Shown: in pieces, positions 35,195 through 45,326 of the stretch
Layout: each line of letters begins with the position of its first letter
Position numbering within the stretch: position 1 is the stretch's first letter
Source: Nitrosospira lacus
GTDB taxonomy: Bacteria > Pseudomonadota > Gammaproteobacteria > Burkholderiales > Nitrosomonadaceae
Direction of reading: 5' to 3'
DNA length: 64,000 nt
NCBI RefSeq assembly: GCF_000355765.4
Contig: NZ_CP021106.3
Span: 2,203,137-2,267,136, forward strand
The notes under the pieces: model-generated
Told to the model about the DNA's origin: nothing
Databases searched by the model: none
The model's input: the letters and a program-made list of their open reading frames with translations, nothing else
Made by a program: the position numbers and the translations under genes

Positions 35195-35627
35195 GAGTCC
35201 TCCTCACACACGACTCCCTTATGGCCTTCCGATTATTATCAGAGACTTTGACTGTTGACGAAGCGGTATGCTTCTTGGGAAACTCCCTCCGCCGCAAAGC
35301 TTGAATACGATTTCAGAATACCCTTTTTTTAACGTCGACAACAAACAAAATTATCCGTCCTGGATTTTTTTTGAGCTTTCTTCCTATTTCACAAAATCTT
35401 GATAAAAAAAGCACTAATTAATGATATTTATTATGCTATAGAGAAAATAGGAATATTTATCCAAAAGAAGATGCTCCGTAATTTGCAAAGTATTATCGCT
35501 GCGAACTGCGGGCCATAAAGTTTCCTGGCTCGCGTCAGGAAAGAGGATAAAGAATCCGACTACCACCGGGAAGGGAGAACCTGCACGTGGCATTGAAATT
35601 CTTGTAAATTATTTCAGGAGAAACATC
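35195..35627. other. Intergenic region upstream of PEP-CTERM gene
   Basis: About 430 bases between divergent genes. It is AT-rich from 35330 to 35470, with TTGATAAAAAAAGC and TATGCTATAGAG resembling a sigma-70 promoter (about 35397 and 35432). A stretch GTGGCATTGAAATTCTTG (35588) resembles a sigma-54 site at its -24 half but lacks the GC doublet at -12, so I do not call it. No gene is seen. Confidence 0.4.
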
Positions 35628-36776
35628 ATGCGACATACCCGATCCCGTCTACCTTCATTTACCGCAGGCATAGTTTTCGCACTCCTATCCGTCCCGGTTT
35701 GGGCTGTTCCCTTTACGCCGACCAATCTCGTAACCGATGATCCCGCCGCCAATCCCGGCCAAATCACCGATCCCGGACTCAAGAATGCATGGGGGTTATC
35801 GTTTGCCCCGACAGGTCCATTTTGGGTTTCATCGAATCATACGGGCACATCCCCCCTGTACAGGGTTAATCCGGCAGACCAGACAACCATCCAGCAGGCG
35901 CTGACTGTTGCGGCCGGTAACGGTGTAACCGGGCAAGTCTTCAACAGTGGCACATCGTTTAACGGTAATCGATTCCTGTTCGTGAGTGAAACCGGCAGTG
36001 TTACCGGTTGGCGTCCCGCATTGGGTACTACCGGTCTGGTACCCGCCGAAACCATCGTTCCGCCTTCGGCGGCAAATAGCTATAAGGGTGTAGCGATTGG
36101 CAGCGTTTCAGGAAACGACTATCTCTATGCCGCCAACTTCAAAACCGGCGCAATAGATGTCTATAAAGGTAACGCCGCGGCGCCAAATTTGACCGGAACG
36201 TTTATCGATCCGGGGATTCCGGATGGATACGCTCCTTTCAATGTCCAGAATCTTAACGGATCACTTTACGTCGCTTATGCTCAGCAGGATACTGCCAAGG
36301 AGGATGAGGTTGCCGGACTCGGATTGGGTTTTGTCGACAAATTCAACTTGAATGGAGTCTTTGAGGGGCGGGTCGCATCAAATGGCACCCTGAATGCACC
36401 GTGGGGGCTGGCGGTTGCGCCTTCTTCTTTTGGCGCCATGGCAGGTGACTTGCTGGTGGGTAATTTCGGCGATGGCCACATCAATATTTATGATTCATCA
36501 AATAATTCCTATCTGGGTCAAGTACTGGGCGCCAATAATCTACCGGTTGTAATCGATGGTTTATGGGCAATATCACCTGGAAACGGCGTATTGGCGGGAA
36601 GCAGCAACCTGTTGTATTTTACCGCGGGACCCAACGATGAGGCCCACGGGGTATTAGGTGTCCTGACTCCGGTGCCGGAACCATCGGCCTATGCGATGAT
36701 GCTTGCCGGACTGGTAACCCTGGGGCTGCTGATCAGACGCCGCGCCTTGTGGATAGAAACGGAAAATCCTGCATAA
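35628..36776 (+). CDS. TIGR03118-family PEP-CTERM protein
   Basis: A 382-residue exported protein with CAGGAG 6 bases before the ATG. A signal peptide ends near residue 26 (SVPVWA), then a beta-propeller-like domain begins PFTPTNLVTDDPAANPGQIT, characteristic of the TIGR03118 family, with repeated blades (LKNAWGLSFAPTGPFWVSSN, LNAPWGLAVAPSSFGAMAGD, GDLLVGNFGDGHINIYD). The C-terminal signal is VPEPSAYAMMLAGLVTLGLL with RRRALW, plus a short tail. Function of the family is unknown; exosortase processing is expected. A strong terminator follows 140 bases downstream. Confidence 0.88.
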   Translation: MRHTRSRLPSFTAGIVFALLSVPVWAVPFTPTNLVTDDPAANPGQITDPGLKNAWGLSFAPTGPFWVSSNHTGTSPLYRVNPADQTTIQQALTVAAGNGVTGQVFNSGTSFNGNRFLFVSETGSVTGWRPALGTTGLVPAETIVPPSAANSYKGVAIGSVSGNDYLYAANFKTGAIDVYKGNAAAPNLTGTFIDPGIPDGYAPFNVQNLNGSLYVAYAQQDTAKEDEVAGLGLGFVDKFNLNGVFEGRVASNGTLNAPWGLAVAPSSFGAMAGDLLVGNFGDGHINIYDSSNNSYLGQVLGANNLPVVIDGLWAISPGNGVLAGSSNLLYFTAGPNDEAHGVLGVLTPVPEPSAYAMMLAGLVTLGLLIRRRALWIETENPA

Positions 36777-36914
36777 ATAATCATATGGTATAATGCGGCA
36801 CCCCGAGCAGAAAGGAAAATCGAGGCTGCGCATTGCACTTGACTTTATTTTTTAAAGGCTTATCATATAAATCGTTGGATGAGTAGTTCCTCTCCTTTGT
36901 AAGTGGAAACTATA

Positions 36915-36950
36915 AACCCGAAGCCGTTCATACGGCTTCGGGTTTTTTTT
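36915..36950 (+). terminator. Intrinsic terminator
   Basis: A 13-bp stem AACCCGAAGCCGT / ACGGCTTCGGGTT with a 4-base loop (36928-36931), followed by eight Ts. It ends the TIGR03118 transcript; the A-run before the stem is short, so it acts mainly rightward. Confidence 0.9.
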
Positions 36951-37048
36951 ATATCTAACGGAGCATAAACGGAGGATGATTCTTAGGACTGACCGCGCAC
37001 ACGGTTTCAGTCCATTAGGTATCGACAGAAGTATTGTCGCGTTTTGGG

Positions 37049-37213
37049 TTATTTACGATGTCCGAGCACCAGACCCACTATTTCCACCCCAATACCGAGG
37101 GCAAAAAGAAGTATGCCGATCCAGATGTTTTCGGGTGCCAGAAACATCAGCACGCCACCCAGAATAAGCAGTGAGACGGACAAGATTCGTTTTGTGCGAG
37201 GGTTCCTGATCAT
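37049..37213 (-). CDS. Small two-TM membrane protein
   Basis: The supported part is 54 residues from ATG 37213: MIRNPRTKRILSVSLLILGG, two helices (about 10-27 and 30-48) and the end GLVLGHRK. A longer reading from 37366 adds 51 residues of poor quality, and no strong ribosome binding site marks either start. Similar short proteins with a basic head and two tightly spaced helices occur widely in betaproteobacteria with no known role. It is divergent from hrpA. Confidence 0.5.
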   Translation of the reverse strand: MIRNPRTKRILSVSLLILGGVLMFLAPENIWIGILLFALGIGVEIVGLVLGHRK

Positions 37214-37401
37214 GGCTGCAAAGACCCTTTTAAGCGTAAGCAATCTAACTATAGCCCTGAATCGAAAAAATACCACGAAAAAAGTAGCTATCATCTTCCT
37301 CTGCACTGACCAATGAGGGCACGCGCCTGGGCAGACAAGCACGGCGATGATTACGCTCAGCGGCACCCAACCTCCCGGATATCCGTCGAAATAGAAGCAT
37401 C

Positions 37402-40400
37402 ATGAGAAGACCTTCCGCCATTCCCGTCCCGGATATCGCATGGCGCCTGGCCAATCTGCCAAAGCCGGTTTATCCGGGAGATCTCCCTGTGGTGGCGCGG
37501 CGTGACGAGCTCATGCGTGCGATTCGGGGGAACCAGGTGGTGATCGTGTGCGGCGAGACAGGTTCAGGCAAGACGACGCAGTTGCCAAAAATCTGTCTCG
37601 AACTCGGGCGCGGGGTGGCGGGGATGATCGGGCATACGCAGCCTCGGCGCATCGCGGCGCATACGGTAGCGGTGCGGATTGCTTCCGAGCTCAAGAGTCC
37701 ACTGGGCCATGCGGTGGGTTACAAGGTGCGTTTTTCCGACAAGATAAGCTCGGGCACTTATATCAAGCTCATGACCGACGGCATTCTGCTGGCGGAAACT
37801 CAGGGCGACCCTTCCCTGCTCGCCTACGACACCATCATTATCGATGAGGCGCATGAGCGCAGTCTGAATATCGATTTTCTGCTCGGTTATCTCAAGCAAT
37901 TGCTGCCCAGGCGTCCGGAGCTGAAGCTGATTGTCACTTCCGCCACCATCAACGCGCAGCGTTTTTCGGCCCATTTTAATGATGCGCCGGTTATCGAGGT
38001 GTCAGGCCGAATGTATCCAGTGGAAGTGCGTTATCACGCCGTCGGACCGGATCAAAATAAAACCAGGGATGAAGACAAGGAAGATGAAGGCGATCTTGAG
38101 CAGGCCATTCTTGATGCGGTGGACGAAACCAGTCGTTCGGGCGCGGGTGATGTTCTGATCTTTCTCCCTGGCGAGCGCGAAATACGGGAGACCGCCGAGG
38201 CATTGCGCAAGCATGCGTTCAACAGGCTCGGTCACGGTGCAGGCGCGGGCGCCGACATTCTGCCGCTATTCGCGCGTCTGTCATACGTTGAGCAGGAGCG
38301 CGTGTTCAAGCCCTGTGGCTCCAACGTGAGACGTATCGTGCTGGCTACCAATGTGGCGGAGACCTCGCTTACGGTACCCGGCATTCGCTATGTGATCGAC
38401 ACGGGATTGGCGCGTCTTAATCGGTACAGTTTCCGCAACAAAGTGGAACAGTTGCAGGTGGAAAAGATCTCGCGCGCTTCCGCCAACCAGCGAGCGGGGC
38501 GTTGCGGACGGGTGATGAGCGGGATATGTATCCGTCTTTATACGGAAGAAGATTATCTGGCTCGTCCGGAATTTACCGACCCGGAAATTTTGCGCTCGTC
38601 GCTGGCGGCCGTGATTTTGCGCATGAAGTCTCTAAAAATCGGTGAAGTGGAGAATTTCCCGTTCTTGGAACCCCCTCTTCCGCGCATGATCGCGGACGGT
38701 TACCAACTGCTGGCGGAGCTTGGCGCGGTGGACGACACGGTGGACAGCGGTAAGACGCTAACCAGCATAGGCTGGCGGCTGGCGAAATTTCCGATTGATC
38801 CCAAAATAGCACGCATGATATTGGCCGCCAAGGAAGAGAACTGCCTGAGTGAAGTGCTCATTATCGCTTCCGCCTTGAGCGTACAAGAACCGCGTGATCG
38901 GCCATTTGAGCGGCAGGAAGCGGCGGATCGGGCACATCAACGCTTTCAGGATGAGCGCTCCGATTTTCTGGGCTACCTGAAGCTGTGGGATTTCTATGAC
39001 GAGTTATTGAAGCATAAAAAATCCGGCCGCAAGCTGATGGCGCAATGCCAGGAGAATTTTTTGTCCCATCGCAGGATGCGCGAATGGCGTGAAATTCACG
39101 GCCAATTGCAAGCGCTGGTAATGGAAACAGGATTCAGGCCCAATCAGATTCCCGCCGGTTACGATGAAATTCACCGCGCGCTTCTGGCGGGGCTGCTCGG
39201 CAATATCGGTTTCAAGACCGAGGAGGATGGCGAGTATCTAGGTGCGCGCGGGATCAAGTTTTCCATTTTCCCCGGCTCAGTGCTGAAGAAAACCAAGCCA
39301 AAATGGGTGGTAGCCGCGGAGCTGACCGAAACCACGAAGCTCTACGGCCGCTACGTGGCAAAAATCGACCCGCTCTGGGTGGAAAGAATCGCGGGCAGGT
39401 TATGCAGGAAGCACACCTTCGATCCGCATTGGGAAAAACAGCCGGCGCAGGTAGCGGCCTATGAACGGGTGACCTTGTACGGCCTCACGGTGGTGCCGAA
39501 GCGGCGGGTTTATTACGGGACGATCAATCCGAAAGAAGCACGTGAAATTTTTATCCGTTCGGCGCTGGCGGCGGGCGAATACGTCACCCAGGCACCGTTC
39601 TTCGAGCATAACCGCAAGCTGATCGCCACCGTGGAAGCGCTGGAACACAAGGCTCGGCGCCAGGATGTACTGGTGGACGAAGAGGAAATTTTCTCCTTTT
39701 ACGACGCCATTGTCCCGGATGGCATCTGCAATGGCGCGGAATTCGAGAAATGGCGCAGGCAGGCGGAGCGGGACAACCCGCGCCTGCTTTATCTTACCCG
39801 GGAATACCTGATGCGCCATGCGGCGAATAGCATCACCAGGGAGCAGTATCCTGACAGCATAGTTGTGGATGGGATCGATCTGCCGGATGGGGTGGCGCTG
39901 CCGCTAGCCTATCGGTTCGATCCGGGACACATACTGGACGGCGTTACCGTGACCGTGCCGTTGCCGCTGCTCAATAAGCTGGATACGGCGCGGTTCGACA
40001 GGCTGGTTCCCGGATTGATCCGCGAGAAGATTACCTGGTATTTGAAGGCGCTTCCCAAGCAGATACGCCGCCACGTGGTACCGATGCCGGAGTTTGTAAC
40101 CAGGTTTCTGGAAAATGAGGAGTCAAGCATTACCGCATCACTTCCATCCCCGCTCCTGCCCATACCCCTGACCGATGCGTTATCCCGATTTGTTCAGGCC
40201 AAAACCAGGGTTGCCGTTCCGCAAGATGCGTGGCGGGACGAAAAACCGCCGCCTCATTTGCTGATGAATTACAAAATCGTCGACGATGCGGGGCAGGAGT
40301 TGGCGATAAGCCGCGATCTCCCGCAACTCAAGGCGAAGCTCGGCCAGGCGGCGCAATTGACATTCTCAAGGGTGGATTCGGGAGAGCGCCCTCCTATCGA

Positions 40401-41274
40401 ACGCGACGATGTGAAATGCTGGGATTTCGGCGATTTGCCCGAAGAGATCGCTTTTACGCGCGCAGGTAAAAAACTTACCGGCTACCCGGCGCTGGCGGAG
40501 CGTGAGGGAAAAGTGGCCATCCATTTATTCGATACGCGCGAGGCGGCTCAAGCAAGCATGCGCGGCGGGGTGCGGCAGCTGCTGCGGTTTGAGCTCAAGG
40601 AACAACTGAAGCAATTGGAAAGGAATCTGCCGGGACTGAACCAGGCGGCCTTGCAATTGCAAACCCTCATCAATCCCGGCACGCTCAAGGAAGACATGCT
40701 GAACGCTATCGTGGACCGTGCTTTCATTGCCGACGATATGCCGCCGCGTTGCGAAAAAGATTTCATCGCGCAGCGGCAGCGAGCAAGGGTGCGCCTACCC
40801 GCTGTGACCGAGGCCGTTGCGCGCATCGTGCAAACCGTCGCCAATGAGTGCCAGCCGTTGCTGATGAAATTGTCCATGGCTGGCAGGAGCTCCCCGAAAT
40901 TGAAAGGTGACTTCACGGGACAATTGCGCGTGCAACTGGATAGGCTGGTTTATGGGGGATTTTTACGTACCACGCCATGGGACCGATTGAAGCATCTGCC
41001 ACGTTATTTGAAAAGCATGGTTCTGCGCCTCGATAAATACTCCGCCAATCCGGAGCGTGAGGGCCGCCACGGCCCTGTTATCGCCGCGTTATGGAATCAA
41101 TATGAGCAACGTTTGGAGCGGCATCGCAAGGCCGGAATCAACGACCCTAATCTCACCGAATTTCGCTGGCAGATCGAAGAACTGCAGGTCTCGCTGTTTG
41201 CACAGGAATTGAAGACGCCCTACCCTGTTTCCGTCAAGCGGCTGCAGAAATTATGGGAAGAAATACGAGCCTGA
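37402..41274 (+). CDS. hrpA: ATP-dependent RNA helicase HrpA
   Basis: A 1290-residue DEAH helicase (family about 1300). VVIVCGETGSGKTTQLPKIC is motif I, IIIDEAHERSLN motif II, LIVTSATIN motif III, IFLPGEREIRET motif IV region, LATNVAETSLTVPGIRYVID motif V and QRAGRCGRV motif VI. The HA2 and OB modules follow (to about residue 760) and then the long C-terminal DUF3418 region. HrpA unwinds RNA and rescues stalled ribosomes on mRNA in E. coli. It starts with ATG 37402; it appears to be monocistronic. Confidence 0.97.
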   Translation: MRRPSAIPVPDIAWRLANLPKPVYPGDLPVVARRDELMRAIRGNQVVIVCGETGSGKTTQLPKICLELGRGVAGMIGHTQPRRIAAHTVAVRIASELKSPLGHAVGYKVRFSDKISSGTYIKLMTDGILLAETQGDPSLLAYDTIIIDEAHERSLNIDFLLGYLKQLLPRRPELKLIVTSATINAQRFSAHFNDAPVIEVSGRMYPVEVRYHAVGPDQNKTRDEDKEDEGDLEQAILDAVDETSRSGAGDVLIFLPGEREIRETAEALRKHAFNRLGHGAGAGADILPLFARLSYVEQERVFKPCGSNVRRIVLATNVAETSLTVPGIRYVIDTGLARLNRYSFRNKVEQLQVEKISRASANQRAGRCGRVMSGICIRLYTEEDYLARPEFTDPEILRSSLAAVILRMKSLKIGEVENFPFLEPPLPRMIADGYQLLAELGAVDDTVDSGKTLTSIGWRLAKFPIDPKIARMILAAKEENCLSEVLIIASALSVQEPRDRPFERQEAADRAHQRFQDERSDFLGYLKLWDFYDELLKHKKSGRKLMAQCQENFLSHRRMREWREIHGQLQALVMETGFRPNQIPAGYDEIHRALLAGLLGNIGFKTEEDGEYLGARGIKFSIFPGSVLKKTKPKWVVAAELTETTKLYGRYVAKIDPLWVERIAGRLCRKHTFDPHWEKQPAQVAAYERVTLYGLTVVPKRRVYYGTINPKEAREIFIRSALAAGEYVTQAPFFEHNRKLIATVEALEHKARRQDVLVDEEEIFSFYDAIVPDGICNGAEFEKWRRQAERDNPRLLYLTREYLMRHAANSITREQYPDSIVVDGIDLPDGVALPLAYRFDPGHILDGVTVTVPLPLLNKLDTARFDRLVPGLIREKITWYLKALPKQIRRHVVPMPEFVTRFLENEESSITASLPSPLLPIPLTDALSRFVQAKTRVAVPQDAWRDEKPPPHLLMNYKIVDDAGQELAISRDLPQLKAKLGQAAQLTFSRVDSGERPPIERDDVKCWDFGDLPEEIAFTRAGKKLTGYPALAEREGKVAIHLFDTREAAQASMRGGVRQLLRFELKEQLKQLERNLPGLNQAALQLQTLINPGTLKEDMLNAIVDRAFIADDMPPRCEKDFIAQRQRARVRLPAVTEAVARIVQTVANECQPLLMKLSMAGRSSPKLKGDFTGQLRVQLDRLVYGGFLRTTPWDRLKHLPRYLKSMVLRLDKYSANPEREGRHGPVIAALWNQYEQRLERHRKAGINDPNLTEFRWQIEELQVSLFAQELKTPYPVSVKRLQKLWEEIRA

Positions 41275-41499
41275 AAAGCACGCCGATATCCCGCCGGTAT
41301 CCGATACGCTTCCGGTCTATCCAGGGTATTTCCAATAAACGAGTTTCCGGCAGGCGCCCTGCCCTTGTGTTTTGGTTAATATGATCCATGCTGCAATGGA
41401 GGTTCACGTATCGATTGAAATATCGATTAAAGCCGACGACTCAGGTAAGATTTACAGCGCTGCCGCATAACGAGCCGGGATGCCGGGAAGGAGGAAACA

Positions 41500-42408
41500 A
41501 TGGCGGTTTATTTCAGTGGGCGAAAGAAAATTGGCGAGTTGTCCGTTGCGCTTGAATCTGGTCGAGCCAGGGTAGACTGCATGATTTTCGAGAGATGGAT
41601 CGATATCGATAGCAGTACAACGGCACGATGCGGTGAGCAGGGGACATGCCAGGTCGCCAAGACCGAGGGAATCGCGGAAAAGGCCAGCCAAACCGTCGAA
41701 CGATCTATCGGAACCTCGCTGGGTTTGGACGATATATTGAAATTAAAGGCCCAGATCAAAGATGTCTTTGGATACGAAGTCAACTGGAATCATAGCATCA
41801 CTACGACAAAAACCTTCAATTTCGAGGCACCGGTATGCGGGCGATATTCACTGGTTGTTTATCAGCTCTTGCGGGAATACGAGCTGACCTATCTGAGGCA
41901 ACGGCGCTGGACCTTCCGTCAGGATGCCTGGGACAAGAAGTGGAGCCGGACGATTCCGGAACATACCAATACGCATGACACGCTTCCCGATGTGGAAGAA
42001 TTCGACGAAGCTTGTAAATTCCGGCCTGAATGCAAGAGCAAGGATACGATGCCCAATGCCTATGATGGGTTATTATGTTTCGATATGGGCAAGGCAAGCT
42101 TTCGTGTTCCTTATCGCCTGACATCCGATGGGTTCGAGGTTCAGATTCTGAAGAGACTCATTTCCTTCACCTTTACCGATTACCCGGCCGGTGTTCGAGG
42201 ACTTGAACAGGGTTTGACGATCTCCTTGCCTGTTCAAATCATTCCTGAACCCCTTGTTTTTCTCTCTGATATCAAGGGTGAATATGTCGAGGCGCAGGTA
42301 TTCAGATATATGGATCCAGACGAGGATCAGACCCGTTTTCCTGAGGAAGTTCTGACGGGCATTACGACCCTCAAAGGCGTTCTCGCTCTCACTGGACAGA
42401 AGTTCTAG
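41500..42408 (+). CDS. Hypothetical protein, no recognised family
   Basis: A 302-residue protein with an excellent AGGAGG 5 bases before the ATG. No signal peptide or membrane segment. The first 60 residues contain MAVYFSGRKKIGELSVALES and a Cys pair (ARCGEQGTC); the middle holds an aromatic, charged region, VYQLLREYELTYLRQRRWTF, with a second Cys pair (EACKFRPEC); the end is beta-rich (GLTISLPVQIIPEPLVFLSD). The pattern might suggest a carbohydrate- or protein-binding beta-sandwich. It converges with the mutarotase gene, overlapping by 4 bases. No phage or secretion neighbour helps with function. Confidence 0.65.
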   Translation: MAVYFSGRKKIGELSVALESGRARVDCMIFERWIDIDSSTTARCGEQGTCQVAKTEGIAEKASQTVERSIGTSLGLDDILKLKAQIKDVFGYEVNWNHSITTTKTFNFEAPVCGRYSLVVYQLLREYELTYLRQRRWTFRQDAWDKKWSRTIPEHTNTHDTLPDVEEFDEACKFRPECKSKDTMPNAYDGLLCFDMGKASFRVPYRLTSDGFEVQILKRLISFTFTDYPAGVRGLEQGLTISLPVQIIPEPLVFLSDIKGEYVEAQVFRYMDPDEDQTRFPEEVLTGITTLKGVLALTGQKF

Positions 42409-43346
42409 GTGGGAGACTTAAGTACCTGCAGTTCATCCATTACATCGCGCTCTACACGATAGTTTGCCGTCAGATGATATTCGCTGGCTGGAGCAATTTC
42501 CACAATGTCCAGGTCGGCGTTGGCCGTTTCGACACACAGGAGACGCTCGTAATCGTCGTCCTTCAAGTCCCCCATTTCCGCCGATATTTTTGCCCATGGG
42601 TTCCACACCACTGCGGTATTGCTACCTCCAGACGTGATCCGGATCCTGCGGTCCAGCGCGACATCGTCGATCACCAGTTCGCCTTGTACGTTCCGGTAGA
42701 TACGATCGACTTCCGCACCGATGGATACCGCACCGGTCTGTAGTTTGTAAGTGGCGTTATCGGCTTTATCCACGTATTCAAGTCCATCCAGTCCGAGAAC
42801 AGCCACTTGATTGATATGCCCGACCTTGAAGTAGGTGTGAAATGCCTGTGTTATAAAGAACGGCCGCGTATCGGTGTTGCGCGTGATTAATTCTAGATTG
42901 AGCGATTCTCCGACCGTAATTTCCAGCGAAAGGTTGAACGAATGCCGCCAGATCGCTCTTGTTTCAGGCGTGTCGGCCAATCCCAGTGTAACGGTAGTAT
43001 CGCCATCCGCAGCAATCCCGGTTCGCATCACATTCCAGAAGCGATTGCGCACAAAACCATGGGCAGGGCGGCCAAGGCCGTCCGGATCGGGTCCAAACCA
43101 TGGCCAGCAAATCGGGACCCCGCCCTTGATGGCCTTGCCCGGCTGATAGTATGCAGTTTCACTGAGAAACAGAAGATTGTTCGAGTCATTGGCAGGCTGG
43201 AAAGAGAGAACCTGTCCTGCATAGACCGAGATAACGGCGCTGGCTTTGTCGTTATCGATTTTGATAAAGGGAAATCCGCCCGTACCTTCGACGAATTTAA
43301 GTTGATCACCAATTCCATGATCGGCATTCAGTTGTTCGATATTCAT
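42405..43346 (-). CDS. D-hexose-6-phosphate mutarotase (YeaD-like)
   Basis: A 313-residue aldose-1-epimerase-fold enzyme that interconverts alpha and beta glucose-6-phosphate. GGVPICWPWFGP, RPAHGFVRNRFWNVM (catalytic His in HGFVR, about residue 98), ITQAFHTYFKVG (second His) and LLCVETANADLDIVEIAP (catalytic Glu) mark the family; the Arg residues fit phosphate binding. It overlaps the convergent hypothetical gene at its 3' end. The reading frame starts with ATG 43346, giving the usual family length of about 300. Confidence 0.93.
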   Translation of the reverse strand: MNIEQLNADHGIGDQLKFVEGTGGFPFIKIDNDKASAVISVYAGQVLSFQPANDSNNLLFLSETAYYQPGKAIKGGVPICWPWFGPDPDGLGRPAHGFVRNRFWNVMRTGIAADGDTTVTLGLADTPETRAIWRHSFNLSLEITVGESLNLELITRNTDTRPFFITQAFHTYFKVGHINQVAVLGLDGLEYVDKADNATYKLQTGAVSIGAEVDRIYRNVQGELVIDDVALDRRIRITSGGSNTAVVWNPWAKISAEMGDLKDDDYERLLCVETANADLDIVEIAPASEYHLTANYRVERDVMDELQVLKSPT

Positions 43347-43599
43347 AAGATGGGTTCTTGGGTTCTGTTTGATTTATTCACTACGGGTACGGATGGGATG
43401 CCCGAGCTGGCAGCCCTGCTGGGAAGCTGGCATCATAACACCATGCGGGTTGCCGGGAAAAGCTTCGGAAGCCACGATGCGTGCCCGTAACGCAACGACC
43501 CCGCATTTTCGAAACCTGCTCTTCATCTTGCATGTTGTTGCGCCCTGCCCTGCATCCAAAAATTACATACTCCATTCCGTCCAGCTGCCGGATTCAGGA

Positions 43600-44118
43600 T
43601 TATCGCAACAGAATCAGCCTGGGAATAGCATCCGCACCAGCCCATACGATAGCGTTTTGTCCGAATTCCTTGCCCAGCGCCCGTGACGTCTCCAGATCCA
43701 GGCCGAGCACAAGAAAACTTTTCTCCGCCGGCCATGCGCCGGATGGATCGTGGCTCTCTCCCTCAAATATCCATCCCGGGCGGGCTTTACGATCTAATTT
43801 ATTGCGAAGACGCGCGCAAGCCATCAAATTTTTCTCATGGCTTTGCGGCACGCTATATGGGTTGCAGGCGGTAATAAAAGCCGCACATTTAAGTTTGGAT
43901 GCAGTGAAAAGCCGCGATAGTGGCTCGGAATACTCGTCGATGCGCAGTATGACCGTTCCGGAACCGGATTCTGCCTTCAGTGCTGCCCGGTACTTGGTCG
44001 CGCGGTAGGCAGCTATCAGAGCTGGAGAAATTTCCGCTTGTATCAAAAACGCACTCCAGTCATGTTTAACAATTGTCAGGCCGGACTCATAGCCAATGCG
44101 GAAGGACGCCCATTCCAT
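43600..44118 (-). CDS. DUF3293-family protein
   Basis: A 172-residue soluble protein. The family pattern is visible: KCAAFITACNPYSVPQSHEK, then LRNKLDRKARPGWIFEGESH, GAWPAEKSFLVLGLDLETSR and FGQNAIVWAGADAIPRLILL. DUF3293 proteins are of unknown function. The first about 25 residues may be unread leader, as an ATG or other start closer to ALIAAYRATKYRA would suit the domain better. It lies 40 bases from the acetyltransferase pseudogene stop on the same strand. Confidence 0.75.
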   Translation of the reverse strand: MEWASFRIGYESGLTIVKHDWSAFLIQAEISPALIAAYRATKYRAALKAESGSGTVILRIDEYSEPLSRLFTASKLKCAAFITACNPYSVPQSHEKNLMACARLRNKLDRKARPGWIFEGESHDPSGAWPAEKSFLVLGLDLETSRALGKEFGQNAIVWAGADAIPRLILLR

Positions 44119-44156
44119 TATTTCCGGCAGTGATATTTCACGCCATTTACGCTATA

Positions 44157-44723
44157 TCAGGCAAGATTTCGTATAACGTTACAAGGATTTCCTGCAGCAA
44201 AAACATCTGGCGGAATATCCCGGGTAACCACGCCGCCAGCCCCGATAGTTGTTCCCTTTCCTATCGTGACGCCGGGATTGATAATTACGCCACCGCAAAT
44301 CCAGGCACTGTCCTCGATGAGGATGGGCTTGGCCGCTTCCAGACCTTTATTGCGTTCTTCCGCCGCCAATGGGTGCGTGGCGGTGTAGATCTCAACATTC
44401 GGTCCCAAAAATACATTGTTGCCTATGGTCACTTGCGCGCAATCCAGAATAATACAATTGAAATTAGCTGAAAAATTATCACCAATACGAATGTTATATC
44501 CGTAATCACAATAAAATGGCGGCTCGATTTCAGCCTGCCCGCCCAACGCGCGCCCAGCAGTTTCCGCAACATGACGGCACGCTTCCCGATTTCATCCGGA
44601 AGCGTGTCATTTGAATACTTTAAGCAATCTCCTGGCCCGTTTTCTTTCGTTACGAAGCAAATCATCGCTCGACCGGTACAATAGTCCGGCAATCATCTTG
44701 TCTTTTTCTGTCAGATGCGCCAC
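44157..44723 (-). pseudogene. maa: Maltose O-acetyltransferase with two compensating frameshifts
   Basis: Reading on the minus strand from GTG 44723 (GGAGG about 6 bases upstream) gives VAHLTEKDKMIAGLLYRSSD and RARRLLKVF, the maltose-acetyltransferase head, then a +1 change (an extra A near 44610) before NDTLPDEIGKRAVMLRKLLG. A second shift (one base lost near 44550) leads to GGQAEIEPPFYCDYGYNI and the left-handed beta-helix hexapeptide domain with THPLAAEERNKGLE and the end GNPCNVIRNLA. The outer parts are in the same frame, but two stops lie between. All parts of a normal 185-residue enzyme remain, so the damage is recent or a sequence error. Confidence 0.8.
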
Positions 44724-45326
44724 TTTTAACCTCCGATCGATGTTTATCAAAAGAACTTGGCAAGTCAGACAAGCAATCGGGAGTATTTCTTTCACATCCC
44801 CATTTTTTTAGAAATCGTATCTTGGTTCAATGTTCAAAAAAATTTTGAGATCAATAAAATTTGAACCACTCTTGATGGTGTCAACCATCGTCAACTTGGG
44901 GGCGTTATATTCGCTAATAGCGCAAACAGAGCATTGATCCCTGTTAGTCCGGGTAATCGCTGCAGGAAGATAGCTATTCCCGCCAAAGATCGCGGATTGA
45001 TTTAATTTAGTTGCATTGTGCAACCGATCCATTATACTTTTAATGTGCAACTAACCGTATATCCGGGGAGCAAACCTTATTTGATCCACGGACCGTTGAA
45101 TATTTGAATTCCGGGCATCCAATACTATAAGATAGGAATTGTGTCCGTATATCGGAAAGTATGCCTATATCAGTCAAGGCAGGACAGTGAAATTGTGACG
45201 GTGAGTTCTTTTCATGGGATGAAACAGGATCCGGCTCAACCATAGTGTTTTTGCTGGCGTGGCTCAAGCGCACGAGTTCAATGCGCGGAGACCGGCAAAC
45301 GTAGACCAGGAGGAGGAGTATCAATT
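44724..45326. other. Intergenic region with a possible decayed ORF
   Basis: About 600 bases. A minus-strand frame (44808-45050) reads MDRLHNATKLNQSAIFGGNS and YLPAAITRTNRDQCSVCAIS, faintly like the start of a winged-helix regulator, but it has no ribosome binding site and ends early. I leave it uncalled. The last 30 bases carry the AGGAGGAGG site of the next gene. Confidence 0.3.

Noticed and set aside
35588-35605. Sigma-54 site before the TIGR03118 gene
   Set aside because: The -24 half is fair (TGGCAT) but the GC doublet at -12 is missing.
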